Positions 18,116 through 27,709 of a stretch of 64,000 nucleotides of DNA are shown piece by piece; positions within the stretch are counted from its first letter, which is position 1; every line of letters starts with the position of its first letter. Source of the DNA: JBBRHQ01 sp963725315 (GTDB taxonomy: Bacteria; Actinomycetota; Thermoleophilia; Solirubrobacterales; 70-9); NCBI GenBank assembly GCA_963725315.1, contig CAVRYA010000005.1, forward strand, positions 186,001-250,000, in the 5' to 3' direction. The notes beneath the pieces are model-generated. The model worked only from the letters and a program-made list of their open reading frames with translations, made no database searches and had not been told where the DNA came from. A program made the translations under genes and the position numbers.

Positions 18116-18862
18116 TCAGTGACCGCGGTGCTGGAGGTAGGTGACGAAGGCGGTCTCGAAGTCCCGGTTGGCGGCCTCGGGGGCCTCTTCGGAGACCGCA
18201 GCCCGAAGGCCTTCCGCCGGTCCGTCGAACAGGGCCTCGCCGTCGGCGAGGACCAGCAGCCGCTGTCCGTAGCGCTCCGCCTCCTGGATGTTGTGGGTGG
18301 AGAAGATCACCGTCGTCCCACCTCCGGCGAGCGCCGAGACGAACTCCCATAGCCGGGCCCGCTGGCGTGGATCGAGGCCGACGCTGGGCTCGTCGAGGAG
18401 GAGGACGACGGGCCGGGCGAGCAGGCCGATCGCGATGTTGACGCGCTGCTGGTTCCCGCCGGAGAGACGGGCGATCTGCTCGGTGCGGCGCTCTTCGAGC
18501 CCGGTCAGCTCGAGCATCTCCCGCACCGTCGCCTCGGGATCGGAATGGCCCTCGAGGCGGGCGAAGAGGCGCAGGTTCTCCTCCACCGTGAGCCGCCGGT
18601 AGAGCGCCGCCTGCTGGGGCACCCAGCCGACCTCGCCGCCGGGAAGGCGAACCTCGCCCTCGTCGGCGCGGACGATCCCGGCGAGGATCGAGAGCAGCGT
18701 CGTCTTGCCGGCGCCGTTCGGCCCGATCACCGCCAACAGCTCCCCGGGCTGGGCCTGGAAGTCGATGCCGCGCAGAGCGGCGCGCTTCCCGTAGCGCTTG
18801 ACCAGGCCGTGTGCCTCCAGGGCCGAGCCTGAGACCTCGGCCTGCTCCGTCTCCTCTCTCAT
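18116..18862 (-). CDS. ABC transporter ATP-binding protein
   Basis: 248 residues, intact. Walker A GPNGAGKTTLL, Q-loop WVPQQAALYRRLTVEEN, signature LSGGNQQRVNIAIGLLARP, Walker B VLLLDEPSVGLDPRQRARLW and switch His in IFSTHNIQEAERYG. It pairs with the permease 2 nt downstream to make an ABC-2 exporter. Diverges from the YmdB gene across a 66-nt gap. Confidence 0.93.
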   Translation of the reverse strand: MREETEQAEVSGSALEAHGLVKRYGKRAALRGIDFQAQPGELLAVIGPNGAGKTTLLSILAGIVRADEGEVRLPGGEVGWVPQQAALYRRLTVEENLRLFARLEGHSDPEATVREMLELTGLEERRTEQIARLSGGNQQRVNIAIGLLARPVVLLLDEPSVGLDPRQRARLWEFVSALAGGGTTVIFSTHNIQEAERYGQRLLVLADGEALFDGPAEGLRAAVSEEAPEAANRDFETAFVTYLQHRGH

Positions 18863-18928
18863 CGCGCGCGGAACGCTAGCGACGCATCCTCAAGGGAGCG
18901 CCAAAGGGGATCATCTAGGGTCAGTCCC

Positions 18929-19702
18929 GTGCGCATCCTGTTCATCGGTGACGTGGTCGGAAGCCCCGGGCGCCACGGGCTCTCGGCGACGATGCCACAG
19001 CTTCGTGAGGATCATCGGCCCGATCTGGTGATCGTCAACGGCGAGAACTCGGCCGGCGGTATCGGGATCACCGAGAAGACCGCTGAGGAGCTCTTCGCGG
19101 CCGGCGCCGACGTGATCACCACCGGCAACCACGTCTACCGCCACCGCGACTTCTATGACTACCTGGAGCGCTCCGAGAGGGTTCTCCGCCCGGCCAACTA
19201 CCCACGGGCCAATCCCGGCCGCGGCCACACGGTCGTCGAGTGCGAAGCGGGAAGGCTCGGGGTGGTCAACCTCAGCGGCGCCGCCGGGCTGCGGGTGGCG
19301 CGCTCGCCCTTCCACGAGGTCGACGGGCTGCTCGAGCGGCTCGACGCCGACGCCGCCGTCGTCGACTTCCACGCCGAGATGACCAGCGAGAAGGTGGCGA
19401 TGGGCTGGCACCTGGACGGCCGAGTCGCCGCGGTGCTCGGCACCCACACGCACGTTCCCACCGCCGACTGCCGGGTCCTCCCCGGTGGCACCGCCCACAT
19501 CAGCGACGTCGGGATGACGGGCTCGCGAGCGGGAGTGATCGGGGTGAAGCGCGATCAGGCGCTGGAGTCGATGATCACGCAGATGCCGGTTCGCTTCGAG
19601 ACCGCCGAAGAGGACGTCTGGGTGATGGGGGTCCTGGTCGTGGCTCGGCCCGATGGTCTGGCGGAGTCGATCGAGCAGATCCTGCTTCCGGCTGCGGCCT
19701 GA
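18929..19702 (+). CDS. YmdB-family metallophosphoesterase
   Basis: 257 residues, intact, GTG start. Metal-binding motifs are clear: MRILFIGDVVGSPGR, NGEN, TTGNHVY, VDFHAEMTSEKVAMGWHLDG and GTHTHVPTADCRVLP. Family members cleave 2',3'-cyclic nucleotides and affect biofilm and RNA turnover in Bacillus. Its 3' end overlaps the opposite gene by about 128 bp. Confidence 0.92.
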   Translation: MRILFIGDVVGSPGRHGLSATMPQLREDHRPDLVIVNGENSAGGIGITEKTAEELFAAGADVITTGNHVYRHRDFYDYLERSERVLRPANYPRANPGRGHTVVECEAGRLGVVNLSGAAGLRVARSPFHEVDGLLERLDADAAVVDFHAEMTSEKVAMGWHLDGRVAAVLGTHTHVPTADCRVLPGGTAHISDVGMTGSRAGVIGVKRDQALESMITQMPVRFETAEEDVWVMGVLVVARPDGLAESIEQILLPAAA

Positions 19703-21333
19703 GACCGGCAAGCGCCACCAGGACCAGCGGCAGGAACCAGACGATGTAGAGGTAGAACCAGTGCTCGGCGGTCAGCTCGACCGCGATCAGCAGGGCGCCA
19801 CCGAGGGCGGCGACCTGGACGAGGCTCTTGCGTCGGGGAAGGAAGGCGAGCACCAGGGCGAGCAGCGCGGTCGCGACGATGATCGCCACACGCAGCGGCT
19901 CCAGCGAGGGGACCTGGCCCCAGATGCCGAAGGGGCTGTCGCGGCCGGCCTGGTAGCCCAGCGTGCGGTCGTAGAAGGTCGACAGGCCCGGGTCGAGCAG
20001 CGTTTGCAGCATCACCAGTAGCGAGACCGAGGCGAAGGCAACGATGAAGGCGCCGGGACCGCGGGTCCTGTCACGGAACCGGGCCGGGCGCTCGCCGCTC
20101 GGGGGGTCGTAGGTGGCGAGCATCGGGGCAAGGACCACCGGGGCGAACTTGGTGAAGGTGGCGAGAGCGAGCATCGCGCCGCGGGCAACCGGCCTGGCGA
20201 TCAGGACGAGAGTCGCGATCAGCAGCACGGCGACCAGGGTGTCGTTGGAGTTGGACTCGAGGACGTATGCGGTGTAGGGATAGGCGGCCCAGGCGAAGCC
20301 GAGGGTGGCGGCGAGCATCGAACCCGGCGGGCCGCGCCGCATCCGGTGGCCGAGCAGGAGCAGCAGGGCGAAGGCCGCGAGATCGAAGCAGACCGCGGCG
20401 GCGTGGCCGGCCGGGAGGTCGTCCCAGCTGCCGCTCCAGGGGAAGATCTGCTCGAAGGGGACGTAGGCGTAGTAGTTGACCGGGCCGTAGGTGTCGCCCT
20501 CGGAGACGTCGCCGGGGAAGTTGTCGTAGAGCTGCTTGCCGTCGGCGATCCGGTCGGCTCCGACAACCCCTGCGTAGCCGACGTCGATCACCCCCGAGTC
20601 GGCCAGGTTGAGCCCGACGCGGAAGCCGACCAGGAAGAGGGCGGCGATCAGCAGCCACCTCGCCGGCCAGACCGGGCGCAGGCCCTCCCCGCGGCCTCGC
20701 CAGCCGATCCACATCATGCGCGCCAGCAGGTAGAGCATCGGCGGATAGACCAGCGGGACCGAGACGCCGATCTGCGCCCGGTTGAAGAAGAAGTTGGAGA
20801 CGGCGAAGCCGAGCAGCACCAGCAGGTCGAGGTTGGCGGCCCGCCAGGGCCGTCGCCAGTCGAAGAGACCCGACGAGGAAGGCGAGGCAGAGCGGGATGA
20901 AGACATAGGGGGCGTTGAGCTTGTGCCCGAACGCTCCCGAGTAGCCGCGGGCCATCTTCCAGGCGACCTGGTAGCCGGTCCACGACTCCCGCACCAGGCC
21001 GGTGGCCGGATCGACGAGGACGAGCGCGACCTCGTCATCGTGCGCGAAGTAACCGACCTCCCAGTTGCCGTCGACGAGGCTGGCGCTCGAGGTCATCCCC
21101 GGGTGCTCGCGGCGCTCGGCGATCACCTTGGGATCGCGGTCGGCGATCCGGGTGGCCCGCTCGGGACTCACCTTCGCCGGCCCGGACGAGGGGGTGGTCA
21201 CGGTCACCGTCGGCCCTGCCGCGCTCGCCGTCGCAGGAACGCAGAGCCCGACCAGCGCCACTGCCGCGACGGCCCAGCGCGGACTGCCCCTGCCCCGGCT
21301 CAGCGTCCCGCCCGGCCCTTGGAGAAGGTCCAC
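19575..21333 (-). CDS. Membrane protein with PepSY-like N-domain and glycosyltransferase-87-like core, one frameshift
   Basis: About 585 residues. A signal-like segment (WAVAAVALVGLCVPATASAA) leads to a soluble domain with PepSY-like features (SPERATRIADRDPKVIAERR, then EVALVLVDPATGLVRESWTG), then about ten helices in the style of GT87/DUF2029 mannosyltransferases. Conserved-looking polar parts are VYPPMLYLLARMM, GDTYGPVNYYAYVPFEQIFP and VLESNSNDTLVAVLL. Switch near 20870. The low-complexity tail overlaps ymdB and is doubtful. The start at ATG 21333 overlaps GtrA. Likely adds a sugar from a polyprenyl phosphate donor at the outer membrane face (inference). Confidence 0.7.
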
Positions 21334-21740
21334 AGCTTGTTCCCCACGAAGTTGACCGGCATCGCGGTCGCGACCGCGATCGCCTGCGAGGGGAGCTCCC
21401 CGAGGCCGGCGGCGATAAGCACCTCGAGCAGGAGCAGGTTCACCCCGAGGGCGCCGACGCTGATCGTGAAGAAGCGGATCGCCTGGAACCCGGCGTGGCC
21501 GTCAGACGCCCGGAAGGTCCAGTGCCGGTTCCAGTAGAAGTTGCTGGAGACGGCGACGACGAAGGCGCCGATCGCCGCCAGGACGTGGTGCAGGGAGAGG
21601 GCCTGGTTGAGGAGCGCGAAGACGGCGAGGTTGATCACGTAGCCGGAGAGGCCGACTAGGCCGAAGCGGAGCAGCTGGACCCAGTTGGCCGGCTGGCGCG
21701 CCCCGACCCCGATCCGCCTGGCGGTCGCCACCGGGCTCAT
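21300..21740 (-). CDS. GtrA family membrane protein
   Basis: 146 residues, intact, from ATG 21740 overlapping the upstream stop (ATGA). Four helices: LLRFGLVGLSGYVINLAVFA, VLAAIGAFVVAVSSNFYWNR, FFTISVGALGVNLLLLEVLI and IAVATAMPVNFVGNKLWTFS. SNFYWNRHWTF and NFVGNKLWTFS are the GtrA signatures. GtrA-like proteins are thought to help flip polyprenyl-linked sugars, matching the glycosyltransferase-like gene that follows. Confidence 0.88.
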   Translation of the reverse strand: MSPVATARRIGVGARQPANWVQLLRFGLVGLSGYVINLAVFALLNQALSLHHVLAAIGAFVVAVSSNFYWNRHWTFRASDGHAGFQAIRFFTISVGALGVNLLLLEVLIAAGLGELPSQAIAVATAMPVNFVGNKLWTFSKGRAGR

Positions 21741-23266
21741 GCCGCCCCCGCCAGCTCGAAGTGTTCGCGGACGACCCCGGCGACGTCGCGCAGGTTCCAT
21801 TGGCTTTGCGCAGCGGCGCTCTCGGGGCCGCAGCCGACGAACAGCAGCGGACCGAGCGAGTCGCCGCGGTGCAGGGAGCCGTGGCTTCCCCCGCCGAGAT
21901 GGGCGGAGCCACCCCAGTCGACGCACTCGTGCCCGAGCGCCGCCGAGACGAGCAGGTCACCGGCGTGGGGTGCGCAGAGGGCCGACCAGACCCGCGAGAG
22001 CGGGTCTGGGTACTGATCGCTGTGGATGACGCCGTCCTCGATCGTTCCATCGACCGCTGCGATGTCCCCGCTCAAATTCCAGCCGGCGCCGCGCAGGTCG
22101 GAGACCTGCGAGCCGGGCCGGAAGCGCAGCTCGGAGCCCTGGCGCTCGACCACCGCGGAGATCGCCGGCGCTCGGGTCGATGCCGGGCTCCGGGCGCTCC
22201 AGCGGCGCGCCGTCCGGCCCGGCCAGCCAGCAGACCAGGTCCACCCCGTCGAGCCTGGCCAGCTCGGAGCGGACGGCGTGGTGCTGGACGCGGTGATGCA
22301 CCGGGTCGAGCAGGTAGACGTGGGCCGCGCGCGAGGTGGGACTGACGGCGAGATCGGCCTCCTCAGGACGATCCTCGGAGGGCTGCAGGACGTTCCAGCG
22401 GCGCCCGAGGTCTCCGCCAACGGGAGCTCAGCGTGAACGGCGGTGTGGGCGTGGTCGGCCATCAGGATCAGAGCGTTGTCGGCGAGGAACCCGTCCATGC
22501 CGCCGGATGCGTCGATCAGTTTGCCGAAACAGTGGTCCGCCTTGGCGATCGACTCGAGGCTGGCACCGGGTCCGTGTCGGTGAGAGTAGTTGTCGTTGTC
22601 GGGCAGCGAGAAGAGCAGGAAGTCGTAGAGGCCCGCTGCGGCGAGCTCCGCCGCGCAGCAGGCCGAGTAGCCGTCGCGCGTCCCGGGGATCGAGCTCGGC
22701 TTGCATGGGACCTGGCGGCTCGCGTAGAGCTCGCCGTAGAAGAGCTCCGCCGGGCCCCAGGTGTGGTGGCGGAACTTCAGCCGGGTGGCGTCGACCGCCC
22801 GCCGCAGCAGGCCGTCGAGGGAGACCTGGTGGCGATGCCTGCCCCGGTAGATCAGGAACGGGGTGCTGGCGGTTCGGAACCCCGCGTCGTCGAGCGATTC
22901 GAACAGCGTCTCGATTTCGGGGCTGAGGTGGGCCAGGTTCATGTTGTAGACGAGGTCATACAGGGAGCGGAAGATCCCGAAGGCGCGGGTGGCCTCGAAC
23001 GAGGACCCGTACTCGACGTAGCGGCGCTCCAGCCGGTGGTACCAGTTCATGCCGCTGATCCAGTGGCGCTCGGCCCCGACCCCGGTGACCATCTCCGCGT
23101 TGGCCACCGGGGTCACCGAGGGGAAGCTGGAGACGCAGTCCTCGATCAGCACACCGCGATCGACCAGCTTGGCCAGGGTCGGCGCCTGGCCGTTGCCGAT
23201 CGCCAGCTCGAGCATGTCGGTGCGCAGCGAGTCGATGTATGAGAGGACGAGCTTCTTCGGCATCAC
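21737..23266 (-). CDS. Type I phosphodiesterase / nucleotide pyrophosphatase-like (alkaline phosphatase superfamily), compensating frameshifts
   Basis: About 509 residues. VLSYIDSLRTDMLELAIGNG and DCVSSFPSVTPVANAEMVTG place the metal ligand and nucleophile (Ser/Thr of FPSVTP); FSLPDNDNYSHRHGPGA and LILMADHAHTAVHAE carry further metal ligands (D..H, DHAH). Between about 22,200 and 22,400 the frame leaves and returns, so that middle part reads wrongly unless corrected. ATG 23266 is the start. The last codon overlaps GtrA. Substrate unknown, possibly a phosphoester of an envelope glycan or lipid (inference). Confidence 0.8.
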   Translation of the reverse strand: MMPKKLVLSYIDSLRTDMLELAIGNGQAPTLAKLVDRGVLIEDCVSSFPSVTPVANAEMVTGVGAERHWISGMNWYHRLERRYVEYGSSFEATRAFGIFRSLYDLVYNMNLAHLSPEIETLFESLDDAGFRTASTPFLIYRGRHRHQVSLDGLLRRAVDATRLKFRHHTWGPAELFYGELYASRQVPCKPSSIPGTRDGYSACCAAELAAAGLYDFLLFSLPDNDNYSHRHGPGASLESIAKADHCFGKLIDASGGMDGFLADNALILMADHAHTAVHAELPLAETSGAAGTSCSPPRIVLRRPISPSVPPRARPTSTCSTRCITASSTTPSAPSWPGSTGWTWSAGWPGRTARRWSARSPASTRAPAISAVVERQGSELRFRPGSQVSDLRGAGWNLSGDIAAVDGTIEDGVIHSDQYPDPLSRVWSALCAPHAGDLLVSAALGHECVDWGGSAHLGGGSHGSLHRGDSLGPLLFVGCGPESAAAQSQWNLRDVAGVVREHFELAGAA

Positions 23267-23288
23267 TCGTCCCGATCCGGGCCGCAGC

Positions 23289-23731
23289 TCACCGCAGGAT
23301 GCGCAGGCCCTCGTACTTGCGCTGCGAGCGCCGGCGCCGGCCGGCTCCCAACCAGAGCAAGCCGACGAGGGCGATCAGCGCCAGCGGTCCGAAGAGGATC
23401 GAGAGTCCGGCGACGAGCGATCGCCGCGACCACGACGATCAGGCCGATCCACCTGCCACCTTCCGCATCGCGGCGGCGGGCGGAGGCGACGACATCTGCC
23501 ACGACGACCGGCGGCGAGCAGCCCGCCCGCGGCGCCGGCGGGATGCCGGCCGCGATCGGGATGTCATCGCTCGAGGCCGAGAGGGCACCAGCGGCGGCGG
23601 CAAGGACGGCGACCGCCAGTCGACGATCGGCCGTTGCGGCTGCCTCCCTCGGGGCCGGCCGCGCCGGCGACAGGGCGCCGACTCCCAGGCCGAGGCCGAG
23701 CGCTTGCGCAGAGGTAGAGGAAGAGGTCCAT
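23289..23731 (-). CDS. Small integral membrane protein, frameshifted
   Basis: About 147 residues from ATG 23731 when frames are joined (switches near 23705, 23535, 23480 and 23425). Begins MDLFLYLCA then ALGLGLGVGAL; helices follow, with DRRLAVAVLAAAAGALSASS, WIGLIVVVAAI and SILFGPLALIALVGLLWLGA, ending in a basic tail (GRRRRSQRKYEGLRILR). No family named with confidence. It sits between two divergently oriented gene groups. Confidence 0.5.
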
Positions 23732-23757
23732 GCCGTTCGACAAACTAGCCTAGGCGG

Positions 23758-25197
23758 ATGGTCGAGCCACCCCACAGGCGGCAGGGCTCACACCAGCGCC
23801 CGGGACCTCGAGCGCTACGCCGCCCTGTTCTCGGAGCGCACTCGGGTGATGCGCTCCTCGGCGATGCGGGACCTGATGGCGATCACTGCCCGCCCCGAGG
23901 TGATCTCCTTGGCGGGCGGGCTCCCCGATACCTCGACCTTCCCTCCGGGAAGCTTTGCGGCCCAGATGACCCGGATCGCCCAGGAGTCGGCTGCCGAGGC
24001 GCTCCAGTACGGGCCGACCGAGGGCTTCGAGGAGACCAAGGAGTGCATCACCGCGGTGATGGCCGCCGAGGGGATGCTCGCCGAGACCGAGGACATGATC
24101 GTCACTACGGGCGGCCAGCAGGCGATCGACCTGCTCTGCAAGACCCTGGTCGATCCCGGCGACCCGGTGATCTGCGAGGCGCCGACCTACCCGGGCGCGG
24201 TCCCGGTCTTCTGCAGCTATGAAGCCGACGTGATCCAGGTCGAGTGCGACGCGGAGGGGATGAGGATGGACCTGCTGGAGGGGAGCTCGACGAGCTCGCC
24301 TCCGCCGGCCGACGACCGAAGTTCATCTACTCGGTGCCGAGCTTCCAGAACCCGTCCGGGGCGACGCTCTCGCTGCAGCGACGGAGGCGACTGGTCGAGC
24401 TGGCCCGCGAGCACGAGCTGCTGGTGCTCGAGGACAATCCCTACGGGCTGCTGCGCTACGAGGGCGAGGCGCTGCCGCCGCTGTACAAGCTCGACGGCGG
24501 CGACTATGTCGTCTACCTCGGCACCTTCTCGAAGATCCTCTCCCCGGGGATCCGGCTGGGCTGGGCGGTGGCCCCGCCGCCTGTGATGGAGAAGCTCGTG
24601 CTTGGCAAGCAGGCCGCCGACCTCTGCACCTCGACCCTGACCCAGTACTTCGTCCGCGAGTACTTCACCCAGGAGCGCTGGCAGGACTATGTCGCCAGCC
24701 TGGTCGGGATCTATCGCGAGCGCCGAGACGCGATGATCGCCTCGCTCGAGCGTCATTTTCCGCCGCAGGCGCGCTGGACCGAGCCGGCCGGGGGGCTATT
24801 CATCTGGGCGACCCTCCCCGGCTACATCGACACCGGAGACCTGCTGGCCAAGGCGCTTGGAGAGAACGTCGCCTTCGTCCCCGGCCAGGCCGCATACGTC
24901 GAGGAGGGCCGCGGCACCAGCTCGATGCGGCTCAACTTCTCCGGGGTCCGCGAGGACGAGATCCGCGAGGGCGTCCGCCGCATCGGAGCAGTGGTCGCCG
25001 AGCAGGTCGAGCTCTACGAGACCCTGACCGGCGAGCACCAGGTGGTCGAAGTCGGCAAGGCGGGTACTGCCAGCGACCCCGGCACCCCCGGACGCGAAGC
25101 GGAGGAGGTGCCGGGCAGTGATTCCGAGGACGTGCCGGGCAGTTATTCCGAGGGGGAGGTCCTCCCCTTCCCTCGGACCGGGGAGGGGGCCGGGTGA
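23758..25197 (+). CDS. PLP-dependent aminotransferase (2-aminoadipate/LysN-like, fold type I), frameshifted
   Basis: About 478 residues from ATG 23758. Core features: AMRDLMAITARPEVISLAGG, TTGGQQAIDLLCKTLVDPGD, APTYPGA, SVPSFQNPSGATLSLQRRRR, LVLEDNPYGLLRYEGEALPP, and the PLP-Lys in YLGTFSKILSPGIRLGW; the carboxylate Arg is in SSMRLNFSG. Switches near 23785 and 24300. The last 45 residues are an acidic, Gly/Pro/Ser-rich tail partly made by a 24-bp duplication and not part of the fold. The stop overlaps the start of a Ddl-like gene (GTGA), so the two are coupled. The substrate is not evident. Confidence 0.85.
25105..25152 (+). repeat. 24-bp imperfect tandem duplication in the aminotransferase tail
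   Basis: 25105-25128 and 25129-25152 encode EVPGSDSE and DVPGSYSE. The repeat and the G/C-rich strings after it explain the odd low-complexity C-terminus and look like a recent local expansion. Confidence 0.6.
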
Positions 25198-26137
25198 AGG
25201 TCGCTGTGCTGAAGGGGGGCGCTCGCTGGAGCGCGGGGTCTCGCTGCGTTCCGCGGCCCGGGTGGCGGACGCCCTGGAGCGCCTCGGGCACACCGTCCTC
25301 GATCTCGACGTCGGCTCCGATCTGGTCGATCAGCTGAGCGCCGAGCGGCCCGATGCGGCCTTCATCGCGATGCACGGTCCGGGCGGTGAGGACGGGACCG
25401 TGCAGGAGCTGCTGGAGATCCTCGGGATCCCCTACACCGGGCCGGGAGTCGCCGCCTGCGCCCGCTGCATGGACAAGGTCGCCGCCAAGCACCTCCTGCG
25501 TGAGGCCGGGATCCCGACGCCGGACTGGTTCGCCTTCAACGAGACCGCCTTCGGCGAGCTCGGGGCCGCGGATGCTTTGGAGGAGATCGGCAGTCGACTC
25601 GGTTTCCCGCTCGTCGTCAAGCCGGCCAGCCAGGGATCCTCGCTCGGCGTCAAATTCGCCTCGGAGGCCCGCGAGCTGCCCGAGGCGCTGGTCGCGGCGT
25701 TCAGCTACGGGGACCGGGTGCTGCTGGAGAGCTTCGTCGACGGGCGGGAGCTGGCGGTCGGGGTGCTCGGCGCCGAGCCGCTCCCGGTGGTCGAGGCGAT
25801 CCCGCAGGAGAGCGACGCTTACGACTTCGAAGCCCGCTACGAGATCGGACGCACCGCCTTCGTCTGCCCCGCAAAGCTCGACTCCGGGGCGGAGAAGGCG
25901 GTCACGGAGGTCGCCGCGAGCGCCTACGAGGCGCTCGGCTGCTCGGGGTTCTCACGGGTCGACCTGATGCTCGGCGCGGGTGGCCCGCAGGTCCTCGAGG
26001 TGAACGCGATCCCCGGGCTCACCGACACCAGCCTGCTGCCGCAGGCGGCGGAGGCGGCCGGGATCGGCTTCGAGCCCCTGGTCGGGCGGATCCTCGAGCT
26101 GGCGCTCGAGCGGGGCGCCCTCGCAGCCGGGCGCTGA
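25194..26137 (+). CDS. D-alanine-D-alanine ligase family protein (first copy), one frameshift
   Basis: About 314 residues, ATP-grasp fold. GTG 25194 overlaps the aminotransferase stop. Features: VAVLKGG, AAFIAMHGPGGEDGTVQELL, GIPYTGPGVAACARCMDKVA, PLVVKPASQGSSLGVKFA and QVLEVNAIPGLTDTSLLP, the last carrying Mg ligands. One base is missing near 25220. A second Ddl lies at 54594-55563. This one is paired with an aminotransferase instead of cell-wall genes, so it could make D-Ala-D-Ala or another dipeptide; sequence alone does not decide. Confidence 0.85.
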
Positions 26138-26143
26138 GGGCGG

Positions 26144-26635
26144 CTACTCCTCGCCCTGGGCGAAGTCCTCGGGGGACACCTCGTCGAGGAAGTCCTTGAA
26201 CTTCTCGACCACCTCCTCGGTGTCCTCGACCTCGTGCTCGAACTCGATCGCCGACTCCTCGATCACGTCCTCGGCGGCGAAGATCGGAGCGGAGACCCGC
26301 ACCGCCAGGGCGAGCGCATCGGAGGGACGCGAGTCGATGTCCATCTCCGAGCCGTTGACCGAGATCGTGATCGAGGCGAAGAAGGTGTTGTCGCGCAGCT
26401 CGGTGACCGAGACCCGCTCGCACTTCGCGTCGAGCTGGTCGAGCAGGTCGGAGAGCAGGTCATGGGTCATCGGCCGCGGGGTGGAGGCGCCCTGGAGCTT
26501 CATCAGGATCGCTGCCGCCTCGGGATGCCCGATCCAGATCGGCAGGAACTTGTTGCCGTCGACGGTCTTCAGCAAAACGATCGGCTGCTTGCCGACCATG
26601 TCGAAGCTGACACCGTAGATCTGCATCTGCTGCAA
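26144..26635 (-). CDS. Bifunctional nuclease domain (DUF151) protein
   Basis: 163 residues, intact. MQIYGVSFDMVGKQPIVLLK, FLPIWIGHPEAAAILMKLQG, RPMTHDLLSDLLDQL and DSRPSDALALAVRVSAPIFA are the BFN family landmarks; an acidic C-terminal tail is usual. The TTG at 26635 has GGAGAG 5 nt upstream; ATG 26626 is the alternative. Plant relatives show DNase/RNase activity; in actinobacteria the role is unclear. Confidence 0.88.
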   Translation of the reverse strand: MQQMQIYGVSFDMVGKQPIVLLKTVDGNKFLPIWIGHPEAAAILMKLQGASTPRPMTHDLLSDLLDQLDAKCERVSVTELRDNTFFASITISVNGSEMDIDSRPSDALALAVRVSAPIFAAEDVIEESAIEFEHEVEDTEEVVEKFKDFLDEVSPEDFAQGEE

Positions 26636-26664
26636 GAGAGCTCTCCAGGCGGGGACGAGAACCG

Positions 26665-26670
26665 ATTATA
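26665..26670 (-). promoter_or_regulatory. Consensus -10 (TATAAT) upstream of the BFN gene
   Basis: An exact TATAAT on the minus strand 30 nt before the start codon, striking in this GC-rich window. The -35 position (17 nt further) has no clear TTGACA. Confidence 0.5.
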
Positions 26671-26753
26671 AGTGGGCTTCGGGGGCGGCCACCGCCCGCC
26701 GCTAGCGGGCGATCCTCTTCGTGAACGCTGCGAGGACATCCTCGCCCGGCGGT

Positions 26754-26783
26754 TTGTCTTCGAGACTTCCGAGCGCGTGTAAC
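26754..26783 (+). promoter_or_regulatory. Possible promoter of the alpha/beta hydrolase
   Basis: TTGTCT at 26754-26759 and TGTAAC at 26778-26783, 18 nt apart, 29 nt before the ATG. Moderate match to sigma-70. Confidence 0.3.
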
Positions 26784-26811
26784 AGACAGAGATCGCGGGC
26801 GTCTATGCCGC

Positions 26812-27591
26812 ATGGATATCGAGTGGGATCTTCGCGAGGCGGGTCCACTCGATGCCGCGCACACGGTGTTGCTGCTTCCCGGCGGCATGTGCAGCGCAGG
26901 TTCCTATGCCGAGGTGATGGCAGAACCGGCCCTCGCAGGGACGCGGTTGGTTGCCGCGACGCTGCCCGGGCACGCCGGCGCGGCGCCGCCGGAGGACTAC
27001 AGCATCGAGAACTACGCGCGGCTGACAGCCGAATTGGCGGCGAAGGTGGGCGCCGACCTCGTGGTCGGATTCAGCATGGGTGGGTCAGTCGCGCTCGAGA
27101 TGGTCGCCTCCGGAAGCTTCACCGAGCCTGCCGTCCTGCTCGGCATCAGTCTGTCGGCCGAAGATGAGCCCGCCTTCTTCCGTGCGATCGTTCGGCTCGG
27201 CAGCGTCCTGGGAAGCCTGCCGGCCGCGGTCCTCGCCAAGGGAGCGGCCTCGATGGTGAAGCGCATCCCGGTCTCCGCCGAACGCCAGGACGAGTTGCGC
27301 GGAGACTTCCGCAAGAACGTTCCGCAGCACAACCAACAAGGGTTGCGCGAATACGTGCGGTGGCTGCATCGGAACGACGATCCGGCCGAGCGGCTCTGCC
27401 GGGCCGGCATTCCGACCTGGATCGTCCATGCCGAGAAGGGAGACGGCGGGCTGACCGGCGAGGAGCGCCGCACGCTCGAGGCCTGCCCGCACGCGCACCT
27501 GGAGACCATCCGGGGCTCCGTGACCTTTCTGCCGAACGAGGTACCCGAACGGATCGCGGGCGTCATCCTCGAGGCCGTTGCGGAGACTTAG
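26812..27591 (+). CDS. Alpha/beta hydrolase
   Basis: 259 residues, intact. Nucleophile elbow LVVGFSMGGSVALEMV gives the catalytic Ser in GFSMGG; the oxyanion loop is LLLPGGMCSAGSYAEV and GHAG follows after the second strand. A helical lid spans about residues 130-190. The acid and His positions (near IVHAEKGDGG and the C-terminus) are less clear: the usual GxxH near residue 240 reads RGSVTFLPNEVPE with no His, so activity may differ. Ends at the base before tRNA-Ile. Confidence 0.82.
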   Translation: MDIEWDLREAGPLDAAHTVLLLPGGMCSAGSYAEVMAEPALAGTRLVAATLPGHAGAAPPEDYSIENYARLTAELAAKVGADLVVGFSMGGSVALEMVASGSFTEPAVLLGISLSAEDEPAFFRAIVRLGSVLGSLPAAVLAKGAASMVKRIPVSAERQDELRGDFRKNVPQHNQQGLREYVRWLHRNDDPAERLCRAGIPTWIVHAEKGDGGLTGEERRTLEACPHAHLETIRGSVTFLPNEVPERIAGVILEAVAET

Positions 27592-27665
<74 letters not shown>

Positions 27666-27677
27666 GAGGGACAGCGG

Positions 27678-27683
27678 ATTCTA
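27678..27683 (-). promoter_or_regulatory. Possible -10 of tRNA-Ile
   Basis: TAGAAT 13 nt before the mature tRNA 5' end on the same strand. Weak -35. Confidence 0.3.
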
Positions 27684-27709
27684 GCGGCCGTCGGGGGGCT
27701 CAGCAGGGC

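Noticed and set aside
25105..25197. Separate small gene at the end of the aminotransferase
   Set aside because: The stretch is in frame with the enzyme, low-complexity and built from a 24-bp duplication.
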